64,000 bases of DNA, taken from Neobacillus sp. WH10 (GTDB lineage: Bacteria > Bacillota > Bacilli > Bacillales > Cytobacillaceae). Below are positions 25,695 through 33,862 of the stretch, piece by piece (the stretch's first letter is position 1; the number at the start of each line of letters is the position of its first letter). The stretch lies in assembly GCF_030123405.1 (NCBI RefSeq), contig NZ_CP126110.1:5208001-5272000 (forward strand), read 5' to 3'. The notes below the pieces were generated by a model that saw only the letters and a list, made by a program, of their open reading frames with translations, did not search any database and was not told where the DNA came from. The position numbers and the translations under genes were made by a program.

Positions 25695-27167
25695 TTAAAA
25701 TGATGGTGCTTTGTAGTTTGCTGTTACTACTTTCTTGCGAGTGTAGAACTCAACGCCATCTTTTCCGTTGGCAGGTAATGTGCCGTAGAACGATGATTTC
25801 CAGCCAGAGAATGGGAAGAATGCCATTGGTGCCGGAACTCCTAAGTTAACTCCTAACATACCAGCATCGATATTTTCACGGAAGTAACGAATAGATGAAG
25901 CATTTGATGTATAAATACATGCACCATTTGCAAATTCTGATTTATTTGCTGTTTCAACTGCTTCTTTTAAGTTTTTAACACGAACAATTGATAATACAGG
26001 AGCAAAGATTTCATCTTTCCAGATTTGCATATCAGTGTTTACACCGTCAAAAATTGTTGGTCCAACGAAGTATCCTTCTTCTGGTTGTCTTTCGCGGCCG
26101 TCACAAACTAGTTTCGCGCCTTCTTCAATACCTTTTTGGATGTAGCCTAATGTACGTTGATGGTTTTGTTCACGAATAACCGGACCTAAGAACACACCTT
26201 CATCAAGGCCGTTACCAATCTTCACATCTTTTGCTTTTTCGATTAATTTTTCAAGGAATGCATCAGCAACGCCTTCTTCAACTGTTACAACAGAGCAAGC
26301 CATGCAGCGTTCGCCAGCTGATCCAAATGCAGAAGCAATTACGTTTGTTGTAGCATGTTCTAATTCAGCATCATTTAAAACGATGGAATGGTTCTTAGCA
26401 CCTGTTAACGCTTGAACACGTTTTAGGTTCTCGCTTCCGCGTTTGTAAACATATTCACCAACTGGCTGTGAACCAACAAACGAAATAGCTTTCACTTGTG
26501 GATGATCAAGAAGTCCATTTACCACATCATGTGCACCATGAACTATGTTGAATACGCCTTTAGGGAGACCTGCCTCTTCTAATAGCTCTGCTAATTTTTG
26601 TGCCAATAATGGAGTTCTTTCAGATGGCTTCAATACAAATGTATTACCTACTGCAATTGCCATTGGGAACATCCAGCAAGGTACCATCATTGGGAAGTTG
26701 AATGGTGTGATACCGCCTACAACCCCGATTGGATAACGGTAGTTCGTAACTTCAACATCTTTCGCTATAGTTGTTAATGAATCGCCCATCATGAGCGTAG
26801 GAGCCCCTGCCGCAAACTCAGCATTTTCAATTCCGCGTCCCACTTCACCTAATGCTTCGGAAAAAGCTTTACCATTTTCGATGGTAATAATCCGCGCTAA
26901 TTCATTTGTATTTTCTTGTAATAATTGTTGGAATTTAAATAAAACTCTTGCACGCTTTTGAACAGGGACATTTTTCCACTCTTCAAACGCCTTTGCTGCT
27001 GCTTCTACTGCATAATCAAGATCTTCTTTTGTAGAGATTGGAACTTGAGCAATTACTTCTTTTGTAGCTGGGTTGTATACATCATCGTATTGAGTAGTTT
27101 TGCTTTCTACCCACTCACCATTAATATAGTTTTTTAGTTTTTTAACTTGTACCATTACTTCAGACAT
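25695..27167 (-). CDS. iolA: CoA-acylating methylmalonate-semialdehyde dehydrogenase IolA (MmsA)
   Basis: This 490-residue aldehyde dehydrogenase has the expected motifs: GGITPFNFPMMVPCWMFPMA, the NAD fold VKAISFVGSQPVGEYV, catalytic Cys in SAGERCMACSVV and DEIFAPVLSIVRV. The CMAC variant around the nucleophile is typical of the CoA-acylating MmsA/IolA branch. It turns malonic semialdehyde into acetyl-CoA and CO2 as the last step of inositol breakdown. AAGGAGG precedes the ATG. It is the first gene of iolABCDJ, behind the promoter at 27267-27333. Confidence 0.95.
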   Translation of the reverse strand: MSEVMVQVKKLKNYINGEWVESKTTQYDDVYNPATKEVIAQVPISTKEDLDYAVEAAAKAFEEWKNVPVQKRARVLFKFQQLLQENTNELARIITIENGKAFSEALGEVGRGIENAEFAAGAPTLMMGDSLTTIAKDVEVTNYRYPIGVVGGITPFNFPMMVPCWMFPMAIAVGNTFVLKPSERTPLLAQKLAELLEEAGLPKGVFNIVHGAHDVVNGLLDHPQVKAISFVGSQPVGEYVYKRGSENLKRVQALTGAKNHSIVLNDAELEHATTNVIASAFGSAGERCMACSVVTVEEGVADAFLEKLIEKAKDVKIGNGLDEGVFLGPVIREQNHQRTLGYIQKGIEEGAKLVCDGRERQPEEGYFVGPTIFDGVNTDMQIWKDEIFAPVLSIVRVKNLKEAVETANKSEFANGACIYTSNASSIRYFRENIDAGMLGVNLGVPAPMAFFPFSGWKSSFYGTLPANGKDGVEFYTRKKVVTANYKAPSF

Positions 27168-27266
27168 TTCTAGTTCCTCCTTGATTAACGGTTGTTTTAT
27201 GAATAAGTTGTTTATGCCTTTTAATATGTTCTTATAGTTTGATAACCTGCTAGCACCCTTTAATAT

Positions 27267-27333
27267 TATTACATTTTGGTTATGTTTTGGTTATCTTTGA
27301 TTATATCTTAATACTAAAAACGCTTTCAGTCAA
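27267..27333 (-). promoter_or_regulatory. iolABCDJ promoter with tandem IolR boxes and cre-like sequence
   Basis: On minus: -35 TTGACT (27328-27333), 17-bp spacer, -10 TAAGAT (27305-27310). Three tandem ~11-bp boxes follow (TAATCAAAGA, TAACCAAAACA, TAACCAAAATG), close to the IolR consensus known from B. subtilis. TGAAAGCG overlaps the -35 end and resembles half a cre site. Confidence 0.75.
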
Positions 27334-27426
27334 CCTTTTTTCAAACTCTTTGTAATATGTTGAGTACTTTTTAATATTAATCTACTTTAATTGAATCTAC
27401 CATTTTCAAAGGAAAAATCCGGGGAA

Positions 27427-27816
27427 TTACAGCTCCCCCGTTAAAAATTGTGCTTCCCCAAATCCAAAGCTCCAATCCGCCGCTCCGTTTGTCGCAATGG
27501 ATATCATAATATCATTAGGTTCAATACCGCAGCTCTCCCCCAACTCTTGAACAACCAATCGATAGAAGTCTTTTTTCTGCTGGTTGCTTCTTTCTGTGCT
27601 TGTTACACTAATCACGACAAGATCGCGGCTTCTTTCAAATCCTAAGCCCGTATCTTGAATGACTAATTCATTTGCAGGATGCTGGGTAACAATTTGATAT
27701 CGGTCTCTTTCCGGTACATCAAATGCTTTAACTACAGCTCGGTGTGCTGCATCTAATAATTTTCTTAAAGACTCCTCATTTCGTCCTTCTATAACATCAA
27801 ATCTAATTAACGGCAT
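27427..27816 (-). CDS. Tautomerase family protein, probable member of the IolR regulon
   Basis: This 129-residue protein begins MPLIRFDVIEGRNEESLRKL; the N-terminal proline after Met is the catalytic base of the tautomerase / MIF superfamily. The length and the segment RDLVVISVTSTERSNQQKKD then FYRLVVQELGESCGIEPNDI fit the longer Tautomerase_2-type members. Such enzymes move keto-enol protons or dehalogenate small acids. Its promoter at 27868-27933 copies the iol promoter layout, so a role in keto-enol conversion of an inositol intermediate or a related compound is likely, but the substrate is unknown. AGGAGG precedes the ATG. Confidence 0.8.
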   Translation of the reverse strand: MPLIRFDVIEGRNEESLRKLLDAAHRAVVKAFDVPERDRYQIVTQHPANELVIQDTGLGFERSRDLVVISVTSTERSNQQKKDFYRLVVQELGESCGIEPNDIMISIATNGAADWSFGFGEAQFLTGEL

Positions 27817-27867
27817 GGATATTCCTCCTAAGAATAGATCGTTTGGTTGAATAAAAGATTATTTTAT

Positions 27868-27933
27868 TGTTAACTTTTGATAATATTTTGGTTATATCTA
27901 ATTCATCTTAATACGAAAAATCCATTCAGTCAA
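27868..27933 (-). promoter_or_regulatory. iol-type promoter of the tautomerase gene
   Basis: On minus: -35 TTGACT (27928-27933), 17-bp spacer, -10 TAAGAT (27905-27910), followed by ATAACCAAAAT and TTATCAAAAG, which match the IolR-like boxes of the two iol operons. Confidence 0.7.
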
Positions 27934-28011
27934 TGTAAATGGATGGGGGTCTGCTAAATTTAGATACCAATATAAATTCATTGTGGACAGTTTTTATTGT
28001 AAGTTTATCGG

Positions 28012-28239
28012 GTGAATGGAAATGGCGAAGACGCTAGAATTGCAATTTGGAACGAAGTTTGGGAAACTGCCCGAATGTCAGACGATAATCCGAAGGAGCC
28101 GATTGATGAAGAAGTCGTAAAAAATTCGATGGAGCAAATTATCGCATCGGACATCTTCACATCAAGCAGCGGCAGATTTGTGGCACCAAAAGGAGCAAGA
28201 GTAATCGAACGCAATGTGACAGATTATGAACTCGCTTAA
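28012..28239 (+). CDS. Short unrecognised reading frame, possibly a gene remnant
   Basis: A 75-codon frame starts at GTG with no clear ribosome binding site. It encodes a polar, protein-like sequence (ARIAIWNEVWETARMSDDNP then KEPIDEEVVKNSMEQIIASD). It could be the C-terminal remainder of a larger gene. I do not recognise the family. It sits between the tautomerase promoter and a dispersed repeat. Confidence 0.3.
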   Translation: MNGNGEDARIAIWNEVWETARMSDDNPKEPIDEEVVKNSMEQIIASDIFTSSSGRFVAPKGARVIERNVTDYELA

Positions 28240-28314
28240 TCAGTGTGAGGCTGGCCTCTTTTTTAAACATACATATAACTACAAAGATCGACCATATTTC
28301 GCTGGTAGAAAAGT

Positions 28315-28605
28315 AACTAAACGTTTGATTAATTGCAAAGTAAACACTGCTATAAAGGAATTATATCAATCTGGTACAAAAATATTTTGTCGATATACGA
28401 TTAGGACTTTCTCAGAAAATAAAACAATATTCCCCAGAAAATGATTCCATTCGTTTGGACCTCCATGTTTCTACTCTTTACCCTTTTTTCCAACACTACT
28501 CAAACATTTGATTAAAGATGCCTTCAACCTGCTTCTATAAACACTTTTTACACCCAAACTCTAAAAAAGAATGTCGAGAGATGCTTTCTTAGATTTAAAA
28601 GGCTC
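28315..28605. repeat. Dispersed intergenic repeat, copy B
   Basis: It matches copy A (8455-8732) closely: AAACACTGCTATAAAGG, ATATTTTGTCG, CCCAGAAAATGATTCCATTC and CAAACATTTGATTAAAGATG occur in the same order and spacing. The sequence after it (TTTAAAAGGCTCTGTTAAATA) differs from the end of copy A. No gene was found in 28606-28760. Confidence 0.75.
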
Positions 28606-28762
28606 TGTTAAATATTATTATTGATAAATAAATGACAAAAAGTACTCCTATTTTTTACACGAGTTCCGTTTCCTATCTCAAAATTTTATATTGCATTGAA
28701 AAATGAAAGGGAAAATGGATAATTGCACCGTATTTTGTGGTGCTTTTTGTAATTTGACCATA

Positions 28763-28796
28763 AAAAAATAGCTCAATCAATGATTGAACTATCCAT
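28763..28796 (-). terminator. Terminator of the DUF3139 gene
   Basis: A near-palindromic stem (TAGTTCAATCA / TGATTGAGCTA) is followed on minus by TTTTTTT, a few bases past the stop codon. Confidence 0.8.
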
Positions 28797-28799
28797 ACT

Positions 28800-29183
28800 T
28801 TATTTTAGAGGTGGATATTTTAATTTAGTCAATTCTCCTTCAAGTCCCCTTCCCCCCCAAATTTTTTGTTTTATGGCTTCAGCACCGCCATCATAGGCAT
28901 CAAAAAAGACTTCTCCATCTCTATAAGAATATTCATAAAAAATATCAGGTTTTTCTCCTTCTACATAAACAGCAAGAATATAGCCACCCTCTTTATAATC
29001 TTTATAAAAATCAGCATATTTTAGTTGATTTTCATTTATTCCTTGTCTCGCTATATAGTCATAAATTGATTTTTTCGCATTTTCTTTGTTATATTTGTTA
29101 TAGAACATAAAACCCTTAAAACCTGCAATTAAAATTATTGGTATAAGGATAATCGCAGTTATTACTGTATATTTTTTCTTCAT
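28800..29183 (-). CDS. DUF3139-type membrane-anchored small protein
   Basis: This 127-residue protein has a single N-terminal membrane segment (VITAIILIPIILIAGFKGF). The extracytoplasmic part carries YIARQGINENQLKYADFYKD then YKEGGYILAVYVEG, the pattern of DUF3139 proteins in Bacillus. The function is unknown. AAAGGAGG precedes the ATG and a terminator follows, so it is a single-gene unit. Confidence 0.7.
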   Translation of the reverse strand: MKKKYTVITAIILIPIILIAGFKGFMFYNKYNKENAKKSIYDYIARQGINENQLKYADFYKDYKEGGYILAVYVEGEKPDIFYEYSYRDGEVFFDAYDGGAEAIKQKIWGGRGLEGELTKLKYPPLK

Positions 29184-29301
29184 TTCAATCCCTCCTTTGA
29201 AATAAGCATCGTGGCTAATTCCTCTGTGCTTAGATTTACCTTCCCCACAACTTTTAAAATCCCCCCCATTAATCTAATATGGTGTTCAACTAAAAGACGC
29301 A

Positions 29302-29679
29302 TCAACTATGTCTGCTTTTTAAAAAATAATTTTTTAAACGTTTTGCTATAGATATTGCTATGTACTGTGGTACCAAATTAAATAGGCTTACAACTAAGAT
29401 TAATTGGGATGGTGTTAATGGCTTAAAATAACCCTCATCCCATCCATCAGCCATTCTACTGTTAAAATATAAAGAGATTATCGAAGAGACAATATTTCCG
29501 ACTATGCAGGGGAGTAGGTTGCAAAATAATTTACCTAGGAACGCAAGAAGTGTAGTTGCCGCAATCATCAATAAATGTCCCATCATAGAACCATTATCAA
29601 AGTCTGCTTTTATAGAAAAAAATGCAAATGGAAAACAGTAAAAACAGCCTATTATGACACCTGTTAATTTTTTCATCAA
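29302..29679 (-). CDS. Small membrane protein, unknown function
   Basis: This 125-residue protein has three to four hydrophobic segments (LTGVIIGCFYCFPFAFFSI, LLMIAATTLLAFLGKLF, LPCIVGNIVSSIISLYF, LILVVSLFNLVPQYIAISIA). A good ribosome binding site (AGAGGTGG) precedes the ATG. I recognise no family. A palindrome upstream (29700-29718) may be its operator. Confidence 0.6.
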   Translation of the reverse strand: MMKKLTGVIIGCFYCFPFAFFSIKADFDNGSMMGHLLMIAATTLLAFLGKLFCNLLPCIVGNIVSSIISLYFNSRMADGWDEGYFKPLTPSQLILVVSLFNLVPQYIAISIAKRLKNYFLKSRHS

Positions 29680-29699
29680 ATTTCCACCTCTTTATATAT

Positions 29700-29718
29700 C
29701 ACCAAAACGATTTTGGTG
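29700..29718. promoter_or_regulatory. Operator-like palindrome
   Basis: CACCAAAA-CGA-TTTTGGTG is a perfect 8+3+8 inverted repeat about 20 bp upstream of the small membrane-protein start. Regulator binding is inferred. Confidence 0.4.
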
Positions 29719-29802
29719 TAATTTTACACTAATCGTAACACAAGACACTATTTTTGTATAGGAATTTTCAAAAATTCAGTTGAACGATCTTGTCCTTTAG
29801 TT

Positions 29803-29950
29803 CGTAAGAAAAAAACATCCCGAAGTCTGTATACAGTATGGAGAATTAAAGAGCCAACTTGCCGAACAGTATCCAAATGATATTCATGAATATGGAGATG
29901 GGAAAGACAATTTTGTCAAAAGTGTTGAAAAAGACGCTATTAAATGGCCG
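29803..29950 (+). pseudogene. GrpB-family (UPF0157) C-terminal fragment
   Basis: The plus strand reads VRKKHPEVCIQYGELKSQLA then EQYPNDIHEYGDGKDNFVKS and VEKDAIKW. This is the C-terminal end of GrpB-family nucleotidyltransferase-like proteins. There is no start and no N-terminal domain, so it is a decayed fragment. Confidence 0.6.
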
Positions 29951-30118
29951 CTGATTTTCATCTCTTGCTACCTTTAAGTAAATCTAAAATCTTCACATTG
30001 AACACTATTTCGTTAGATTCTTATTTAGAAGATACTTCGTAGTTAGGTGATGGAAATGAGGAATCCTACAAATTATAGGTTACAATGTCTTAACCATTTG
30101 ATTGACTGTTATCATGTG

Positions 30119-30151
30119 CCCTACTCATTAGTGAGTGGGGTTTTTGTTTTT
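30119..30151 (+). terminator. Terminator-like hairpin
   Basis: Stem CCCTACTCA / TGAGTGGGG with a short loop, followed by TTTTTGTTTTT. It lies about 170 bp downstream of the GrpB fragment, so it may be the terminator of the lost gene. Confidence 0.7.
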
Positions 30152-30321
30152 GAAGAAGACTTTGTTAAATAATATTGTTGATAAATAAATAAAAGAAAAC
30201 CTCCCTTTTGGAAGGCTGATAATTACTTAATGGATTAATCATTGAGTCCTAATTTATTTTCTATCAAGTGGATTTCTTTTATTGAAAATTATCCCTGAAG
30301 CAGTGAATACTGTACCCGCTT

Positions 30322-30420
30322 TTACCTTTGTGCCTCCAGTAAAGCAAGGCGATTCTCTTCACTAATGGTGCCATCATCTGCCAGTAAGGTACCGTCTAAA
30401 TCAATTGCTTTTAGTTTCAT
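30322..30420 (-). pseudogene. HAD-family (Cof-type) hydrolase, N-terminal fragment
   Basis: The minus strand has a good ribosome binding site (AGGTGGAGAGG) and an ATG giving MKLKAIDLDGTLLADDGTIS then EENRLALLEAQR, followed by a stop. The DLDGTL motif is the HAD nucleophile motif. The remaining ~240 residues are missing, so this is a truncated gene. Confidence 0.65.
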
Positions 30421-30609
30421 TCCTCTCCACCTTCCTGAGCATAATATATTTCTATCAATTTATTCCTGAAAGGGAAACCATTCAAAACCCGAAAGTAGAT
30501 TCAACGAGGGCTATATTAAAAAAATGGCCGGATTCCACACAATAAATCCGGCCGTTCTTCGCTAAAAATCCCCAATTAAGTTCAAGCAGACCCCATCACA
30601 AACTACCAT

Positions 30610-31344
30610 TCAGGATAGCAGCGGAATTCTTCTGCGGTATTTTTCTACTAGTTGGTTGTTGTGGTTATCCGCTCCGTCGATGTTGCCACTTAAGAATACA
30701 GGCGGCTCAAAGTCGTTGTCGGCCATGATCTTGATGGCTTCCGCTAGTACCGCATTTAATATTACCGCCCCAACCACCGTCGAGGTTGGCCCAAATGGAA
30801 CAGCAACTTTTTCGTAAGAAAGGGCAGCATCTCCTTTTACGGACTGATTATCGATAACTAAATCAACGGAATTGTATAAATGCTTTCCGCTTTTATGGCG
30901 AGATGGCTGACTTTGTGAGTATTCAAGTGAGGTAATTCCAATCACAAAGGCTCCCTTTTCTTTTGCATGCAATGCTACATCAACAGGTACTGGGTTACGG
31001 CCTGATGTAGATAAAACAAATACCACATCCTCTGGCCGAATATCCTGTACTGTTAAAAAATCCTCAGCATAATCGTTTTGCCGTTCTAGCTGTGAAGAGC
31101 GAAGTGCCCCCTCATGAAGCATTAATGGTTCGACTAGTATCGGCTTAATTGGTACCAATCCGCCTGCACGGTAAAATACTTCTTCTGTTAAAATATGAGA
31201 ATGTCCGCAGCCAAAAAGTTGAATAATTCCGCCTTTTTGAATCGTCACTGCCACCATTTCCGCGGCTTTTCTTAAATTCTCTTTTTCCATCTTTTCAACT
31301 CGTTCAAGCTTTTCTTTCGCGATATCAAAATATTGAGTAAGCAC
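30610..31344 (-). CDS. SIS-domain sugar isomerase-like protein (UPF0309 type)
   Basis: This protein of about 244 residues carries a phosphosugar-binding SIS fold: GGIIQLFGCGHSHILTEEVF near the start, VVFVLSTSGRNPVPVDVALH in the centre, and FGPTSTVVGAVILNAVLAEA. It looks like the sugar-isomerase-domain proteins often next to PTS systems. The start is chosen at a GTG (31344) with AGGGG 9 nt upstream; a TTG at 31353 touches that site. It is the last gene of the minus-strand PTS cluster and overlaps or abuts the aldolase gene. It probably isomerises or deaminates a phosphosugar; the substrate is unknown. Confidence 0.8.
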   Translation of the reverse strand: MLTQYFDIAKEKLERVEKMEKENLRKAAEMVAVTIQKGGIIQLFGCGHSHILTEEVFYRAGGLVPIKPILVEPLMLHEGALRSSQLERQNDYAEDFLTVQDIRPEDVVFVLSTSGRNPVPVDVALHAKEKGAFVIGITSLEYSQSQPSRHKSGKHLYNSVDLVIDNQSVKGDAALSYEKVAVPFGPTSTVVGAVILNAVLAEAIKIMADNDFEPPVFLSGNIDGADNHNNQLVEKYRRRIPLLS

Positions 31345-31349
31345 CTGTA

Positions 31350-32066
31350 TCAACCCCTAACCTGTTTAATAATCTTTGCAACCTCTTCCGGAATCGTCCT
31401 GCCGGATTCTTTATCAATCGTTGCCCCAAATAGATGAGGCATGAAGACCGAAATTCCTGTTCCCCTAACCGAAGCAACAATTTCCGCAATATTTTCGTAA
31501 GAAATTCCACCCGCAGGCTCAACAGCCGTCAAGCCTTTTTCAGCACCGACCTTACATAAATACACCAATTCCTCTAAATGCACGGTTCCCTTTAACGGCA
31601 TGAACTTAATCGATTCAATCCCCATAGCCAGTGCAAGTTCCACAAGGTCCTCAACCTTCATTTCCAGGCTGTCCAGCTTAACATACCCGACCTTTCCAGT
31701 CGGACTAACCAGTCCATTTACCGTTTGCTCAAGTCCTTTCGCGCGTAAAAAACCACGTGAAAAACTTGATTTCTCAAAAGGCTGGTTAATATGCCCAGGG
31801 TTGGATCCTGCAGCAATCGTTAAGACCTTTTCCCAGTTGCCGGGATTCCCCCCGTCGCCTAGTCCGATGCTAACTACTGGGGCAGCTTCTTTAAGTTCAA
31901 CTACTTTTTTGATTCCATCTTCAATACATTCAAAATCAGACGAAACAATCCCAGGCACTACAAAGCCCGCCCCAGCCTCCATAATTTCCAAGGCATTTTG
32001 GAGGTCCTTAGCTAAAAAATTTAATAGTAAAAAGTCATCGATTTTATTTAGGTTTGCTAAGTTCAT
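31350..32066 (-). CDS. KDGP aldolase family protein (DgaF / EF_0839 type)
   Basis: This (beta/alpha)8-type aldolase has about 238 residues. Features include VVSIGLGDGGNPGNWEKVLT, TGKVGYVKLDSLEM, IESIKFMPLKGTVHLEEL with a candidate Schiff-base Lys, and LTAVEPAGGISYENIAEIV. This matches the family that includes DgaF, which splits 2-keto-3-deoxygluconate-6-phosphate in glucosaminate breakdown. It would yield pyruvate plus a triose or shorter aldehyde phosphate. The ATG at 32064-32066 has AGAAGGTG upstream. It overlaps the creatininase-like gene by about 20 bp, which indicates translational coupling. Confidence 0.8.
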   Translation of the reverse strand: MNLANLNKIDDFLLLNFLAKDLQNALEIMEAGAGFVVPGIVSSDFECIEDGIKKVVELKEAAPVVSIGLGDGGNPGNWEKVLTIAAGSNPGHINQPFEKSSFSRGFLRAKGLEQTVNGLVSPTGKVGYVKLDSLEMKVEDLVELALAMGIESIKFMPLKGTVHLEELVYLCKVGAEKGLTAVEPAGGISYENIAEIVASVRGTGISVFMPHLFGATIDKESGRTIPEEVAKIIKQVRG

Positions 32067-32784
32067 TTTTCGCACCTTCTATAAGCTGAACCATGTTCTC
32101 GATGGCAACTTCAATTATCTTTTCACCTTTTTCCTTTGAAGCCAGTGTAGCATCGCCTAAAACTGCCGAACTGGTGAACTTTTCCCAAGGCATCGGGGTC
32201 ACATCCGCATGCATCGGGATATTCGGTATATCAGAAATTGCTTGTGACATATCCACGAATTCCTCAGCCAAATATAGCATGTAGGAGGTCTCAATTTCAC
32301 AGGCATGAAAATAGCTTACATGCGACGCAGCGGTTTCGCGAACTTCATCCGTCACTTTTTTAACGCCCGGATAAAACAAGTAAAGAATTTTAAAATCGGA
32401 ATATTGGCTGAACAGCCTTCGCGCCGCCTCCTTCATCGCCACTGCATTACCGAGATGGCCGTTAATCATGGCAAAGACACGGAAACCCTGCGCATACAGA
32501 CTCACACCGATATCATAGATAAAACAAATGAGCGATTCATTACTGATATTGATGCTGCCTGGGAAGTTTTTCAAACTCCATACCTGCCCGTATGGCAAGG
32601 TCGGCAGGACAAAGGCACCTGTTTTTTCTGCAACTCTTGCGGCTAAACGTTCTGCTAAATAGTTATCTGTGCCGAGCGGCAGATGGGGTCCATGAGCCTC
32701 AACGGCTCCAATCGGTAATATCGCTACCTTACTTTTACTAATTTTCTCTCCAACCTCGAAGGAGTTTTCATTTTGAAAAATCAT
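32044..32784 (-). CDS. Creatininase-family amidohydrolase
   Basis: A protein of about 246 residues with the metal-binding core of the creatininase fold: ILPIGAVEAHGPHLPLGTDN (Glu, His, Asp), then FAMINGHLGNAVAMKEAARR and HACEIETSYMLYLAEEFVDM. Family members hydrolyse cyclic or linear amides such as creatinine or formamides of pyrimidine and lactam compounds. Here it lies in a carbohydrate PTS cluster, so the substrate may be an amide- or lactam-bearing sugar derivative. The ATG at 32784 has AGGAG at 8-nt spacing; another ATG lies 6 bp upstream. Confidence 0.82.
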   Translation of the reverse strand: MIFQNENSFEVGEKISKSKVAILPIGAVEAHGPHLPLGTDNYLAERLAARVAEKTGAFVLPTLPYGQVWSLKNFPGSINISNESLICFIYDIGVSLYAQGFRVFAMINGHLGNAVAMKEAARRLFSQYSDFKILYLFYPGVKKVTDEVRETAASHVSYFHACEIETSYMLYLAEEFVDMSQAISDIPNIPMHADVTPMPWEKFTSSAVLGDATLASKEKGEKIIEVAIENMVQLIEGAKNELSKPK

Positions 32785-32796
32785 CTTCATCGCTCC

Positions 32797-33789
32797 TTAC
32801 TTTTTAAATGCAAAGCATTTTGCCGGGTTTTCAACGAAGAATTTATGGATAAGTGTTTCACCATCAAAGCCTTGGCGATTGGCATCATCGATAAAGCGCG
32901 GCACCCACTTGGCAATAATATATTCCAGTCCCAAACCGTAATCATAATGCTTGTAATAGCTTTTTCTCGCGGTATCACCGCTGACAAGAATTTGATTTTC
33001 ATAGCCTTTTTTTACAAGCTCTAAGACGCACTGAATTCTCGTACTTTCAGGTGCATATTTAATTTTTGCGATTCCATCAAAGCTTAAATAGGCACCTGTT
33101 TTCGCAATTTGCTCATGATAGTATGGGTCCGGATTGCGATCCATATGGCCAAAGCTCATATAAGAAAGGTCCACTCCTTCACTCTTTAGCAATTCAATTT
33201 GCTCAAGGCCCATCGTTCCTGCTTCTGTATGGGAGTGCATGGGTGCCTTTGTTTCATGGTGGGCACGCGCCACCGCCCGCAGTGTTTTTTCCTCTAACGG
33301 GGTGATTCGATTATAGCCAGTGCCAAACTTGACCTGACCGGCCTGAAACGGTGTTCCTTCAAGCCCGTCCTCCACCTCTTTAACAACAAATTCTGCCAGT
33401 TCATTGATGGTTGCTGCCTCAATCCACTCTGTATAGGTTTGATAGTTTCCGATAATCGGCTTCAATGATTCCTTAATCTTTGCATCCCAAAGAAAGCTTT
33501 TATTAAAACCAGCTGTGCCAACAATATGAATATCTAGTTCATCGGAAATTTCTTTGACGGCTTGTACATCGCGGCCATAATCAACGGCTGTTGCATCAAC
33601 AATCGACCGCCCTCCAAAACTCTTAAAATCCGCGACATCGAGTTTTGAATTCTCTTTATCATCCAGTAGAAGGTCATCTTCTCCCCGTTCAGCCCAATAA
33701 GCAGGACAGCAGACAATATGTTCATGTGAATAAGTAAATCCTAATTCCTCAGGATTAATATCTCCGCGAAGCGTTCGAATAAAGCTCAT
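32797..33789 (-). CDS. Phosphotriesterase-family lactonase-like metallohydrolase
   Basis: An amidohydrolase-superfamily TIM barrel of about 330 residues. The binuclear metal site is visible: FTYSHEHIV (HxH), QVKFGTGYN (bridging Lys), APMHSHTEAGT, MSFGHMDRNPDP and ILVSGDTARK (Asp). Members beside UlaA-type PTS genes in other bacteria, as far as I recall, are lactonases for pentonolactone phosphates, so this is likely a phospho-lactonase rather than a true phosphotriesterase. The start is set at 33789 because GGAGGG lies 7 nt upstream; the frame is open for 9 further codons. It lies 12 bp before the creatininase-like gene. Confidence 0.85.
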   Translation of the reverse strand: MSFIRTLRGDINPEELGFTYSHEHIVCCPAYWAERGEDDLLLDDKENSKLDVADFKSFGGRSIVDATAVDYGRDVQAVKEISDELDIHIVGTAGFNKSFLWDAKIKESLKPIIGNYQTYTEWIEAATINELAEFVVKEVEDGLEGTPFQAGQVKFGTGYNRITPLEEKTLRAVARAHHETKAPMHSHTEAGTMGLEQIELLKSEGVDLSYMSFGHMDRNPDPYYHEQIAKTGAYLSFDGIAKIKYAPESTRIQCVLELVKKGYENQILVSGDTARKSYYKHYDYGLGLEYIIAKWVPRFIDDANRQGFDGETLIHKFFVENPAKCFAFKK

Positions 33790-33862
33790 GCTGATTCCCT
33801 CCATTTTGTGTCTCAATAAGTAAAGGGCAATATAAATCTGCCCTTTACCGAAAATTATTAGA

